Origin: Bradyrhizobium sp. AUGA SZCCT0176
GTDB lineage: Bacteria > Pseudomonadota > Alphaproteobacteria > Rhizobiales > Xanthobacteraceae
DNA: 64,000 bases
NCBI RefSeq assembly: GCF_018130145.1
Contig: NZ_JAFCMB010000003.1
Span: 186,001 to 250,000 of the forward strand
Direction: 5' to 3'
A model generated the notes under the pieces. The model made no database searches, was not told the DNA's origin, and saw nothing but the letters and a program-made list of their open reading frames with translations. Below are positions 55,069 to 64,000 of the stretch, piece after piece; position 1 is the first letter of the stretch; every line of letters begins with the position of its first letter. The position numbers and the translations under genes were made by a program.

Positions 55069-56028
55069 TTAACTGGCAAATCCCAGCAGGCGCGCGAAGC
55101 GGCCGGTGACGCGGGGCTCCGGCCGACTACGCTCATTGATGCTGACCAAAACGAACTGATTAATCAATTCAATGGTCAGAGAAAACTCCTCGCCGGCGGG
55201 ATCTCGATAATCGATGCGCGTCAGATGATCTTCCGAAGAGCTGTTGATCCCAGTCCAGTGCAAGCCGTTGCTGATGAACCGAATCATTTCTCCGACCGAA
55301 TGAAACTCGTTGGTGCCCCTGTCCTGCTTCAAGATCTGCCGGGCCTTTGTGTTCATGGTCAAAATGCGGGCATCATCGGTCTTGTTGAGACCGTTCCTAA
55401 TCGGGACCGCTGCAACGATGCCGACCGGAGATCGATCATAGAGGATTTGAAGGACGTCAACCTGTTCACTGAGACACGCCATGTAGCACTTGGTGAACAC
55501 CGGTTCGCAGTGCGCTTCGGCAGCAAGTGGCAGGATCAGCGTCTCCCAATAAACGTTCCTTTCGGACAGCGACGAGATATAGCGCGCATAAGTCGGCTGC
55601 ATTCTGGCGAGACAGTCGTCGAAAAGCTCGCGCAGACTATTGGCGGTAGCGAACTTGAGTTCGGAAGCTAACGTTCCGCGCAAGTCTCTTCCTAAGTTTG
55701 CGATGTAGCTTTCACTCTGGGCGACGACGAGATGGTCGTTCCCGACCCTGAGATTCAGCAGCGTGTCGACGAACGCATTCGACGACTGCACGAACATATC
55801 GCGTAAGCGTGGTTGCCGACTTGCCTTATGGAAAAGCCACTGCCGATAGGCCGCATTAAGCGCCTTCGAATGAATTTGCTCGCCGATAGCCCTCCCCGTC
55901 CAGGTCTGAATAGCTGCGCGGCTTGTCGCCCCGACGTCCATCGACCTCCCGGGAGGAGGAGTGATAGCGTGAATCGACGACGCTGACTCGTCACCAACGT
56001 GCAGTGGTTTGGCGGACTGACTCATCAT
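55069..56028 (-). CDS. PAS_5-like sensory protein of unknown role
   Basis: 319 residues; ATG 56028 with AGAAAGGAATC ahead. The segment 40-200 (WLFHKASRQPRLRDMFVQSS, NLGRDLRGTLASEL, ERNVYWETLILPLAAE) resembles the PAS_5 fold common in alphaproteobacteria, and 200-300 may be a second PAS-like unit (VLVSINERSRPEP). It is last in the operon with the GGDEF-EAL gene and may bind a ligand that tunes it. Confidence 0.6.
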   Translation of the reverse strand: MMSQSAKPLHVGDESASSIHAITPPPGRSMDVGATSRAAIQTWTGRAIGEQIHSKALNAAYRQWLFHKASRQPRLRDMFVQSSNAFVDTLLNLRVGNDHLVVAQSESYIANLGRDLRGTLASELKFATANSLRELFDDCLARMQPTYARYISSLSERNVYWETLILPLAAEAHCEPVFTKCYMACLSEQVDVLQILYDRSPVGIVAAVPIRNGLNKTDDARILTMNTKARQILKQDRGTNEFHSVGEMIRFISNGLHWTGINSSSEDHLTRIDYRDPAGEEFSLTIELINQFVLVSINERSRPEPRVTGRFARLLGFAS

Positions 56029-56139
56029 GATTCCTTTCTCTCATTCCCATGGCATTTGGTCCAATGGAGTTCGATTATCGAGAAAAGCAGATGTCGTTCT
56101 TCAGATTCTGAATATCTCGCAAGCCATGCACCAACGTGG

Positions 56140-58878
56140 CTAGGATATTCGGCTAGAGCTTAAAGCCGGCTTAAACGGCGCAAGCTCTTGTATCACTGAG
56201 GAGTCCGTGCACTGCATTTGCAAGTTCGGAGAAGCGAGGGTCGGAAGCAACAATTGAGCAGTGACGTTCTCTGGAGGAACAGGCTTGCTGATCAGAAAGC
56301 CCTGAATTTCGTCGCAAGCCTGCTCGCGTAAGAACTCCATCTGTTCTATCGTCTCAACGCCTTCTGCAACAATCGTCAGCCCGAGAGCTTTGCCCATATT
56401 GATGATAGCCCGTGCGATGGCCCTGTCTTCCGGGTTGTGGGGCAACTCACGAACGAAAGAACGATCTATTTTGATCGTATCGATGGGAAACCGCTTCATT
56501 GCGGACATCGAAGAATAACCCGTGCCAAAATCGTCGATTGCGAGCCGCACGCCGCGACTCCGAATCGACTCAAGCAAGTGAACAGCTCGTTCAATATTGA
56601 GCATGACCATGCTCTCCGTGACCTCAATCTGCAACAGTTGTGGCTCCATTCCACTGGCAGCAAGGGCGTCATCGATATCCCGCAGAAGATTCTCGTCGCA
56701 GAACTGCCGTGGCGAGACGTTGATAGCCATGGAAATCGGAGGAAGCCCCTCACGTTGCCAAGCGACGTTCTGAGCACAAGCCGTTCGCATAATCCATCGG
56801 CCAATTGGAACGATCAGGCCAGTCTCCTCCGCCAACGGAATGAAACGTAAGGGAGGCAAGAGCCCGAAATCCGGATGCATCCACCGCAGCAGCGCCTCGA
56901 CGCCGACAACGCGTCCTGCCGCAATGTCTAGTTTCGGCTGGTAGTGCAGACAAAGCTCATTCCGATCGAGCGCGCGGCGCAGGCCTGCCTCCATCATCAG
57001 GCGATCGACAGACTGTGTTTTGATTTCGTTCGAAAAATGCCGTACATGATTTTTGCCCTCTTGCTTGGCGAGATACATTGCGCTGTCGGCATTCTTCATA
57101 AGATCGCGCTCATCGTTGCCATCTTTAGGAAAGATGGCAACCCCGATACTCGCGGTTACTCGACACTCATGTCCACCAAGTTCTAGAGGCTCACTGATGA
57201 TCGATAAAAGATGATGCGCCACCGTTGCAGCATGTTGTTGCTCGGCAACTTCGTTCAAAAGGATCACAAACTCGTCACCGCCGAGCCGCGCAACGACGTC
57301 GTTCGCACGCAAGCCGCCGCGAAGCCTCTTGGCCATTTCCACCAGCAACGCGTCCCCCGCTTCATGGCCGAGCGAATCATTGATAATTTTGAACCTGTCG
57401 AGATCAATGAAGAGAAGAGCGAATGGTCGCTGTTGACGTTCTGCCACCTTTACTGAGTGATTCAGCAGTTGGCTGAACATCGTACGGTTCGGCAAATCCG
57501 TTAGGCCATCGTGCGTCGCCAGGTGCTCGATCCGTTCTTCGGCCATTGCTTTTTCATCTGCTCGATCGAAATTCTCCAGTGCAAACGAGATATTCGTGGC
57601 CATCCGTTCCAAGAGCTCGACGAATTCCGAGGTGAATATCCCCTCCTCCGCCGCCATGAAAAGGAGCACGCCGGCCGCGTGACCGCGGCTAAGCAACGGC
57701 AAGGCTGCTCCGGATTTAGAGCCGGCGCGGCGAACGATGTCATGAAAGGCACCCCGTTCCTGGTCCGCCAGATAATTGTTACTGATACATGCCTGCTTGG
57801 TACGAAATGCCGTACCCGTCAGTCCCCGACCTTCGGGGTACGCGGGGGAAACCGCGACCTTCAACGCCCTTGCCGCTTTCGCCCTTGGTCCGCTCGCCGC
57901 GACGACGCGAAGAAAGTCGCTTCCAGGCTCAGCCAACGCGATGGTCGCGCAAGTGAATTGGGCTCCATTCGCGGCAGCTTCGCAAGTCAGTTCAAACAGT
58001 TCGGTCCGGGTCTTTGCTCGAACAATGGCTTCATTCGTCGCGCTGAGCGCGGCGAGCATTCTCGTCAGGCGCTCCTTGGATGCCATCAGAGCATGGTCCT
58101 CGTCAGAACGCGTCTCCAATCTCGCCTGCATGACGGCAAGAGATCTCAATAATTGACCAAGTTCGTCGCGTCGCCGCACTTCGATCCTGTCGACGAAGTT
58201 GCCCGCAGCTACTCGTCCCGCAACCTGCATCGCCGCGGAGATCGGTTTGGTCATAGAGTACGCAAAAACTGCTGCGACAATTAGGCTGATGAACGTCACG
58301 CTGGTAGCGAGAGCAAACATGTTGGCAGTCGTCGACGCCACAGAGGCCTCGGCAGCCATTCGAAGCTTGAAGCCATATGCGGCAACGGTTTCCACGAGGT
58401 CGTCTAGCGCCGCAGCCGCAGCATCTTCTTTCTGTCTGATAGAGAAGGCTGTTGGAACCATCGTAAGCCCGCCGGATGGAGGCCTGAGGATACTCATCTC
58501 AGTTTCCGACCAATCGCGAAGCCGGCTTTCGGCTCGCTGTAGCGCCAACCTCACGTTACCGTCATCGACCCGCTCGCGGACCACTTCCAACTCATCCGCG
58601 ATACTAGCAAGTATTCTTTCAAATTTGGCGCCGCTGTCCCTCGGCATCCGGTCGACGAGGCTGAATTGCATGAGCCGGCGCGCTTCGTTCAATTCCGCAT
58701 GCGCCGAACGCGCATGATTGACAGCTTGGAGAGGCCCGTCGTAGAGGCGTATAACGTAATTCCCCATCACGGAGATGCTACACATTCCGTACAATGCCAG
58801 TGCGCAGGCGATAGCAATGACGACGCTGAACACACCGAAGAACTTGTATCGAATAGACACTGCGTGTACTCCGAACAT
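56140..58878 (-). CDS. membrane GGDEF-EAL protein with HAMP and GAF domains
   Basis: 912 residues from ATG 58878 (a GTG one codon earlier is possible). Two membrane helices (about 12-35 and 190-212) enclose a helical periplasmic sensor, followed by HAMP (to 265), GAF (about 290-440), GGDEF (about 450-620) with intact RLGGDEF, and EAL (630-880) with intact GVEALLRW and IDDFGTGYSS. It may make and break cyclic di-GMP; which activity dominates is unknown. It lies 14 bases after the cupredoxin stop in one strand direction. Confidence 0.92.
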   Translation of the reverse strand: MFGVHAVSIRYKFFGVFSVVIAIACALALYGMCSISVMGNYVIRLYDGPLQAVNHARSAHAELNEARRLMQFSLVDRMPRDSGAKFERILASIADELEVVRERVDDGNVRLALQRAESRLRDWSETEMSILRPPSGGLTMVPTAFSIRQKEDAAAAALDDLVETVAAYGFKLRMAAEASVASTTANMFALATSVTFISLIVAAVFAYSMTKPISAAMQVAGRVAAGNFVDRIEVRRRDELGQLLRSLAVMQARLETRSDEDHALMASKERLTRMLAALSATNEAIVRAKTRTELFELTCEAAANGAQFTCATIALAEPGSDFLRVVAASGPRAKAARALKVAVSPAYPEGRGLTGTAFRTKQACISNNYLADQERGAFHDIVRRAGSKSGAALPLLSRGHAAGVLLFMAAEEGIFTSEFVELLERMATNISFALENFDRADEKAMAEERIEHLATHDGLTDLPNRTMFSQLLNHSVKVAERQQRPFALLFIDLDRFKIINDSLGHEAGDALLVEMAKRLRGGLRANDVVARLGGDEFVILLNEVAEQQHAATVAHHLLSIISEPLELGGHECRVTASIGVAIFPKDGNDERDLMKNADSAMYLAKQEGKNHVRHFSNEIKTQSVDRLMMEAGLRRALDRNELCLHYQPKLDIAAGRVVGVEALLRWMHPDFGLLPPLRFIPLAEETGLIVPIGRWIMRTACAQNVAWQREGLPPISMAINVSPRQFCDENLLRDIDDALAASGMEPQLLQIEVTESMVMLNIERAVHLLESIRSRGVRLAIDDFGTGYSSMSAMKRFPIDTIKIDRSFVRELPHNPEDRAIARAIINMGKALGLTIVAEGVETIEQMEFLREQACDEIQGFLISKPVPPENVTAQLLLPTLASPNLQMQCTDSSVIQELAPFKPALSSSRIS

Positions 58879-58895
58879 CACATCTGCTGTAAAGA

Positions 58896-59228
58896 CTAAT
58901 CTCTCACACTAACCATCATTCTCATCCGCGGATGGATCGCGCAAATCACTTGTACCTCTCCAGCTTCCGTGAAAGTCACGTCCGTTGACGCACCAGGCGG
59001 TTGCGATCCGAGGTCAAACTCGTTCCCTTTGGTGGTCGACGCCACGTTGTGGGGCACGGTGTCGTCGTTCACGAAAGTGAGTGGCGTACCTTTCTTGATG
59101 ATGGCACTCTGAAAGGAGAATTTCCGTCCTTGTTGGTGAACCGTATGGTCTGCAACAAGTGCCACGGCCGAAAGGGCGCCAAGAGCCACGCCAGCAATTG
59201 AAAGGGCGACCAGAGCAAGCCTAGGCAT
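58896..59228 (-). CDS. cupredoxin (plastocyanin-like) secreted protein
   Basis: 110 residues with a signal peptide (to about 26). The type-1 copper ligands can be read: His in VNDDTVPHNV, and Cys, His, Met in VICAIHPRMRM. It may carry electrons in the periplasm, perhaps to or from the di-heme peroxidase encoded 23 bases upstream. Confidence 0.85.
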   Translation of the reverse strand: MPRLALVALSIAGVALGALSAVALVADHTVHQQGRKFSFQSAIIKKGTPLTFVNDDTVPHNVASTTKGNEFDLGSQPPGASTDVTFTEAGEVQVICAIHPRMRMMVSVRD

Positions 59229-59251
59229 TGGATAATCCCTGTTACCTGACT

Positions 59252-60445
59252 TCAGCGAGGAAGGACTGGCACGGTGGTCGCAGCGGCATTGCTGGTCAAT
59301 GTGCTAAGGAAGGCGACCAAATCGACTTTTTCCTGCGACGTAAGCCCGAGCGGCCCAATAAGGTCGGATCGACTGGGCCGATCGATTCCTCCTTGATCAT
59401 AGTGTTCGACCACTTCTTCGAGTGTTGCGATCGAACCGTTGTGCATATACGGACCTCGCCGAACGATTTCACGCAACCCGGGCGTCTTGAAAGCGTGATT
59501 CATCTTGGTGATTTGAGGCAGCTGTCGTGCACGTCCAGGATCGTCACTAGGAATGCCAATGTCATGAAAGCCGTCATTAGTGAAGCTCCAGCCCTCGTGA
59601 CAAGATGCGCACCGTCCCTTGGTATTAAAGATGACAAAGCCACGCTTGGCCTGTTCGGGTATCGCCCCTTCGGCTCCCTCGATCCAAGCGTCGAAGGGCG
59701 CATGATCTGAGACGACCGTCCGCTCGTAGGTCGCGATTGCATCTGCGAGCGTTTTCGGATTCATTCCCTCGTCGGGAAACGCTGCCGCGAAGAGAAGCTT
59801 GTAACCCGCGACGGATGCGAGTCGATCCATGAGCCGCTCAATCGGCATATTCAATTCGCCAGCAGACTGAATCGGATCGAGCGCCTGCTCCTCGAGGCTT
59901 TCCCACCGGCCGTCCCACATGAAAGTCGTTGCCCATGCTGTATTGACGATGCTGGGGGATCGACGCCCGAGTTTTACCATTCCGTGACCAACGCCAACCG
60001 ACAACCCGTCGCCCCAGCTAAAACCTGGACTATGACAGCTCGCGCAAGATTGCGATGAACTGAGAGAGAGACGCGTATCGAAAAAGAGACGTTTTCCGAG
60101 CGAAGCCTTCTCTGGCGTGTACGGATTTTCTCGAGGAAATGGGATAAACGCAGGACGTCGATACTTAGCCTTCAGTACATCCAACTCCATTGCCGGTTGC
60201 GGGTTCAACCCGACGTGGCGGGTTCGTCCGACGATTGCAGCACCGAAGGTGATGCTTGCACAGCCGATGATCCCGACGAAAACCGTCGCGGCCGCGGAAC
60301 TGAATAGGACTGACCGGCGAAACCCGCGCGCGCTCGCACCTCGCGAATGCTCACGAACTGACGATTGCAGCGCTCCGATCATCATGGTTAGAACGCCCCG
60401 CACGCTGCTGCGCGCCAACACGGAGGCTCCTCTGCTTTTCGACAT
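59252..60445 (-). CDS. di-heme cytochrome c peroxidase (CCP/MauG family)
   Basis: 397 residues from ATG 60445; an N-terminal helix (about 40-65) anchors or exports it. Two c-type heme sites: CASCHSPGFSWGDG and CASCHEGWSFTNDGFHDIG. The family reduces H2O2 in the periplasm, or oxidises protein substrates (MauG type). The coupled cupredoxin is a likely partner. Operon order: peroxidase, cupredoxin, GGDEF-EAL, PAS-like protein. Confidence 0.9.
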   Translation of the reverse strand: MSKSRGASVLARSSVRGVLTMMIGALQSSVREHSRGASARGFRRSVLFSSAAATVFVGIIGCASITFGAAIVGRTRHVGLNPQPAMELDVLKAKYRRPAFIPFPRENPYTPEKASLGKRLFFDTRLSLSSSQSCASCHSPGFSWGDGLSVGVGHGMVKLGRRSPSIVNTAWATTFMWDGRWESLEEQALDPIQSAGELNMPIERLMDRLASVAGYKLLFAAAFPDEGMNPKTLADAIATYERTVVSDHAPFDAWIEGAEGAIPEQAKRGFVIFNTKGRCASCHEGWSFTNDGFHDIGIPSDDPGRARQLPQITKMNHAFKTPGLREIVRRGPYMHNGSIATLEEVVEHYDQGGIDRPSRSDLIGPLGLTSQEKVDLVAFLSTLTSNAAATTVPVLPR

Positions 60446-61136
60446 AGCGAAACACCCATTTAAATTCGGTGCAGCGATCTGCAACCAAAATCAATTGCCG
60501 CTACAACAGTTCGAGCATTCTGATGTCCGTCACCGCAGCATACGAGAATGATAGAGGAGGCGGACAATGCGTGCTTAAGACTGATAGAAAAAGGTAAAAT
60601 GATTGTGGTTGGGTGGCAGCAGTGGAGCCTACGCCAGAGGTCAATACGACAATTACTGTGCGATTATCGCACAGCAGAGTCCGCAGCTACGCCATACTTC
60701 CGCATGCGTCGCGGTGACGTTTGCGCCCGAGCCAATCTAGTTCTGGGTCCCACTTAGGAGACGGCGCCTGACCGGGTCGCTTCTAAGCGTTCAGAATGGG
60801 GCTCCGACAAATAGCCGTCCATCGACGATCGCTTGCGCAAACGCCTGTGGAGGCCAGCTCAACGACAGAGCCGAAGATGGAACGCATCGGCAAGATCTCT
60901 TATGGCGATGTTCATTATCATGATCATCGTCATAGTTGCCTACGTTACTAGTCCTTCCTGTCGGCGCCGTGATTTTTTGTTTCTTAAGTTTGTGATCCTG
61001 AGGTGGGACAATGTAAGGACAGCGCTATTTTCCTCAAAATGAGGACGTCAGTCTGACGGAAACTTTCGGTGCGATAATCGAACCAACTGACGAGGCGGGG
61101 CGGATCGACAAGGACAAGCAGAGCGAGGAGCTCATA
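60446..61136. other. intergenic, nothing recognised
   Basis: 691 bases. Several short open frames have no family signature, including one at 60833-61042 with a hydrophobic middle. The promoter of the peroxidase operon should be in the first part. Confidence 0.35.
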
Positions 61137-61982
61137 TCAGCGCACGAGCATTCCGACTTCCACCGCAGCTTCTTTTAGCACCGGCAGGAAGCTATCAATC
61201 AAATCCGCTACCGAAACCCGCGCGGTGTGAACTCCAACGCTCAAGCCAGCGATGGCCGCACCAGCCTCATCGATGACCGGAACGGCGAGGGATCGAAGAC
61301 CTATCTCCAATTCCTCGTCGACTATGCAAAATCCTTTTTGACGGATCTCTATCAACTCCACCCTTAACGCAGCTACGTCGACGATTGTCTTCGATGTGTG
61401 GGCGACCAACTTGACCGAGTCGAGGTAGGAATCGATAGCCTCGTCTTTGAACTGGCTGATTAGTACGCGTCCTATCGATGTGCAGCTGGCGGGAAGGCGG
61501 CCTCCGGCGTCAAGGTTGGTCGTCATCAGACGATTGGCAGGTGAGCGAGCGATGCAGAGAATTTGATCACCGTCGAGCACACTTATGGATGCGGTCTCCT
61601 GTAGCCGATTGCGTACGTTCGAGAGGATCGGCTGCGCGACCTTGCCGAGCGGCGATGAAGCTAGATATGCATACCCCAATGACAAGACGCGAGGCCGTAG
61701 AGTATAGCAGCGCTCGTCCTCCGATGCCACGAAGCCAAGATGCATAAGAGTAAGGAGACAGCGGCGAACCGCGGCACGCGGGATCCCGGTCCTTTGACTG
61801 ATCTGCGAAGCCGAGAGTGCGCGACGCTGCTGGTTCAACGCCTGGATAACGATGAGCCCTCGCGCGAGCGACATCATGAAATTCGGATCTGCAGCCTGTC
61901 TTTTGCGCTCTTCTGGCGGACCGCTTTTGGTCAAGTTCGCTGCGTTTTCGTCGTCTCCACCCGGCAATATCGTTCCTCGCAT
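61137..61982 (-). CDS. IclR-family transcriptional regulator
   Basis: 281 residues from ATG 61982. N-terminal HTH at about 55-80 (LSASQISQRTGIPRAAVRRCLLTLMHLGFV) and a C-terminal IclR effector domain (ASISVLDGDQILCIARSPANRLM, ELEIGLRSLAVPVIDEAGAAIAGLSV). It resembles PcaR/PobR-type regulators of aromatic degradation. No target gene lies beside it apart from the truncated aldehyde dehydrogenase. Confidence 0.88.
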   Translation of the reverse strand: MRGTILPGGDDENAANLTKSGPPEERKRQAADPNFMMSLARGLIVIQALNQQRRALSASQISQRTGIPRAAVRRCLLTLMHLGFVASEDERCYTLRPRVLSLGYAYLASSPLGKVAQPILSNVRNRLQETASISVLDGDQILCIARSPANRLMTTNLDAGGRLPASCTSIGRVLISQFKDEAIDSYLDSVKLVAHTSKTIVDVAALRVELIEIRQKGFCIVDEELEIGLRSLAVPVIDEAGAAIAGLSVGVHTARVSVADLIDSFLPVLKEAAVEVGMLVR

Positions 61983-62888
61983 CAAGATGGAGTAATCCAG
62001 CTGAACCCGGGCCCAGTCATGGAACTAGAATTGACACGTGGAGCAGGAGGCGACGTTGACACCATGATCGCCACTTTCCATTTTGAGTTGATCACAATGA
62101 AAACCAATCGACTCGATCGCCAGGACGCACAATTCCAAGATTTGAGCTAATGACGGCAAACCCGTCAGCCTTGGCAAGAAGCCGAAGCATCCCTGAATTG
62201 GTGTCTGACAACAGGGCGATCCGCGGCGCAGCATTCCTATTGTATCCCTGACGACGGCCGGCAAATAGGTTTGTTCGACCAAGCCGGTCGGTCCAGGAAA
62301 ATCCCGCTACAGCCGGATGTGAGCGAGACGCACGCTGCTTGAGGCCGACACGTGCCCACAGCAATTCCTGCACGACGACACTGAAAGTTACGAAGTGCCG
62401 GTGGCCGAATCTGATCCACATAGCTGCAACTGCTCTTAGGTCTTTAACTACGCGAGCAGGAGCGATCATAGCTCCGGTTGATCCAAAATGAATGGTACCA
62501 GACAGACAAAGAACTCCAACTCACCGTGACTCTTCCTTCTCGATAGCGCGTGCCCAACGTTGTGCAGGTCGGAAGTTCGACCGATAGCAGCAAGATATTC
62601 GACCGAATCGAGCGTCAGGGGAGAGAGCGCGACCACGCGAGCCGTCGCGTTGTTGCGGTGATGCGCACATACACTTTTCACCGCTCGCCGAACGGGCGCC
62701 CCGACCATGCGCTCCGAGTCCACACGTATCTCGCCATTTCTTTGTTGCGCGGAGGAGCATCTGTCGCGTCGTCTCCCCTTCTTTTTTAGGGGGGTGACAG
62801 CTCGGCGGTGCACAGGCTGGCTATCGGTACCGCGGAGCTGGCGATGCGTTGGCGTGCATGGTTATCCGGCACGGCTGCCCTAAAATTT
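61983..62888. other. degenerate intergenic region
   Basis: 906 bases with no intact gene. On the minus strand around 62092-62260, SDTNSGMLRLLAKADGFAVI and PGDRVDWFSL resemble the end of a MoeA-like protein, but the link is weak. The rest is unassigned. Confidence 0.35.
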
Positions 62889-63744
62889 CCCCGCAGGTGT
62901 CATCAACATCGTGACCGGCTATGGCGAGACAGGGGGCGCCGCGCTCGCCGCGCACCCCCAGGTCGATAAGATCGTGTTCACCGGATCGACCGAAGTGGAC
63001 AAGCTGATCGTGAAAGCGGCGGCCGGCAGCCTGAAGCGCGTCACGCTGGAACTCGGCGGTAAAGCGCCGACAATCGTTTTCCCGGACGCCGATCTCGACC
63101 GTGCCATCCCCGGTGTCACACTTGGCAGCTTCTTTGCCCAGGGCCAAGTCTGCGTGGCAACAACCCGCATCTATGCGCACAAGAGCATCTTCGACAAGCT
63201 CATCGAGGGCGTGAGGGATGCGGCATCGAAGATCAGGGTGGGACCCGGACTCGATACCTCAACCCAGATGGGTCCACTCGTCAGTGCCACGCAGTTAAAG
63301 CGTGTTACCGGTTATGTGCAGTCCGGCCGCGACGAAGGCGCCCATGTCCAGGCTGGCGGCGAAGGGGTCACCGGCAGCGACGGCTACTTCCTTAGGCCCA
63401 CAATCCTGACCAACGCCAATCCGGCGATGAAAGTCGTGCGGGAGGAGATCTTCGGGCCGGTCGTCGTAGCGCAAGCGTTTGACGACTCCGAGCTCGACAA
63501 ATTGGCGGCTGAAGCCAACGACACTGAGTACGGCCTGGCCGCGAGCCTCTGGACGCAGAACGCCAGCGTCGCGCACAAGATGGCAAAGCGCATCAAGGCG
63601 GGCACCATCTGGCTCAACTGCCACCATGTGTTCGATCCCGTCCTGCCGTTCGGCGGTTACAAGCAGTCCGGTTGGGGTCGCGAGAATGACGCCGAGGCGA
63701 TCGAGAACTATCTTGAGACTAAGGCCGTCACTATGGCCCTCTGA
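62889..63744 (+). pseudogene. 5'-truncated aldehyde dehydrogenase
   Basis: Coding similarity begins inside the protein at FPAGVINIVTGYGET and runs to a normal end (PFGGYKQSGWGREN, then a stop at 63744), about 280 of ~490 residues. The general-base Glu in TLELGGKAP and the catalytic Cys in AQGQVCVATTR are kept, but ~210 N-terminal residues with half the NAD site are missing. An internal ATG could be used, yet a working enzyme is unlikely. The family is NAD(P)-dependent ALDH of betaine or phenylacetaldehyde type. Confidence 0.8.
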
Positions 63745-64000
63745 CTTCTCGGAACTGATGGGGCGGACTCCGCAAGGGTCCGCCCCTGATGCGCGCGCGC
63801 AGGATGAAGAGAAGCGCCGGACGGACAATCAACGAGATGCCATGGGTCCAGCTTCGCGAGTCTAGTATGATTCATTCGCGCGTCGCAGGACCGAAGCCTG
63901 CGTCAGGGCGGGTATCCAAGATTTGCCAATCCAATCGATCCTGAGCCATCGCTCGCAGCATGGCCCCGCAACCATTGTGGTCGCGCTTCCAAATCATTCC

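Noticed and set aside
1..64000. CRISPR arrays, rRNA, tRNA or prophage
   Set aside because: No regularly spaced repeats, no cloverleaf-like segment and no phage structural genes were recognised by eye; a tRNA scan would settle the tRNA question.

Overview
The window looks like a chromosomal stretch of an alphaproteobacterium of the Bradyrhizobium / Nitrobacteraceae group. This rests on protein flavour, GC-rich codon use with long antisense open frames, a dispersed repeat that I recall as typical of that group, and family content (aldoxime dehydratase plus nitrilase, PQQ-linked ABC genes, formate/nitrite channel, CO-dehydrogenase remnant, LuxI/LuxR). No search was run, so the genus is an inference. 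No rRNA, tRNA, CRISPR array or intact insertion sequence was recognised.

Layout. 1-7.2 kb: the 5' part of a CaiB/BaiF CoA-transferase, three envelope genes (two YkuD L,D-transpeptidases around an M15-like peptidase), a membrane-anchored unknown and rsgA. 7.3-15.6 kb: a LysR regulator, then an operon running leftward with a branched-chain-type ABC importer (binding protein, livH, livM, livG, livF), aldoxime dehydratase and nitrilase, together an aldoxime-to-nitrile-to-acid uptake and degradation pathway. 16.3-19.3 kb: a PHB-depolymerase-like esterase coupled to a ribbon-helix-helix regulator with an inverted repeat at its start, and a glutathione S-transferase. 20.7-24.0 kb: folE-folX-folM-MFS, a tetrahydromonapterin-type pterin operon.

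24-34.8 kb is an accessory island with many decayed genes (dinB, coxL, an IS481 transposase). It holds a luxI AHL synthase and a luxR receptor about 7 kb apart. Between them lie a 407-residue protein of unknown family, two paralogous short secreted proteins with Cys-containing C-termini and nearly identical leaders, and an ATP-grasp ligase. A degenerate third relative of the short proteins lies at 34.6 kb. This is the best candidate here for an undescribed system: a quorum-controlled secreted-peptide locus.

34.8-39.5 kb: a NarL-type response regulator and the PQQ-associated ABC set (binding protein, beta-propeller, ATPase, permease). The quinoprotein dehydrogenase is missing and the operon is cut by a rearrangement. 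39.6-43.6 kb: a probable sNOR nitric oxide reductase operon (norY-norS-senC-orf1) with an FNT channel, bracketed by a ~110-bp direct repeat of acuI sequence. 43.7-50.1 kb: acuI, prpE, acuR, a nitronate monooxygenase and a FrnE-like DsbA protein. acuR and acuI share a matching promoter/operator. 50.8-60.4 kb: a chemoreceptor, an Hsp31-type deglycase, and an operon of di-heme peroxidase, cupredoxin, GGDEF-EAL protein and a PAS-like protein. 61-64 kb: an IclR regulator, degenerate sequence and a 5'-truncated aldehyde dehydrogenase.
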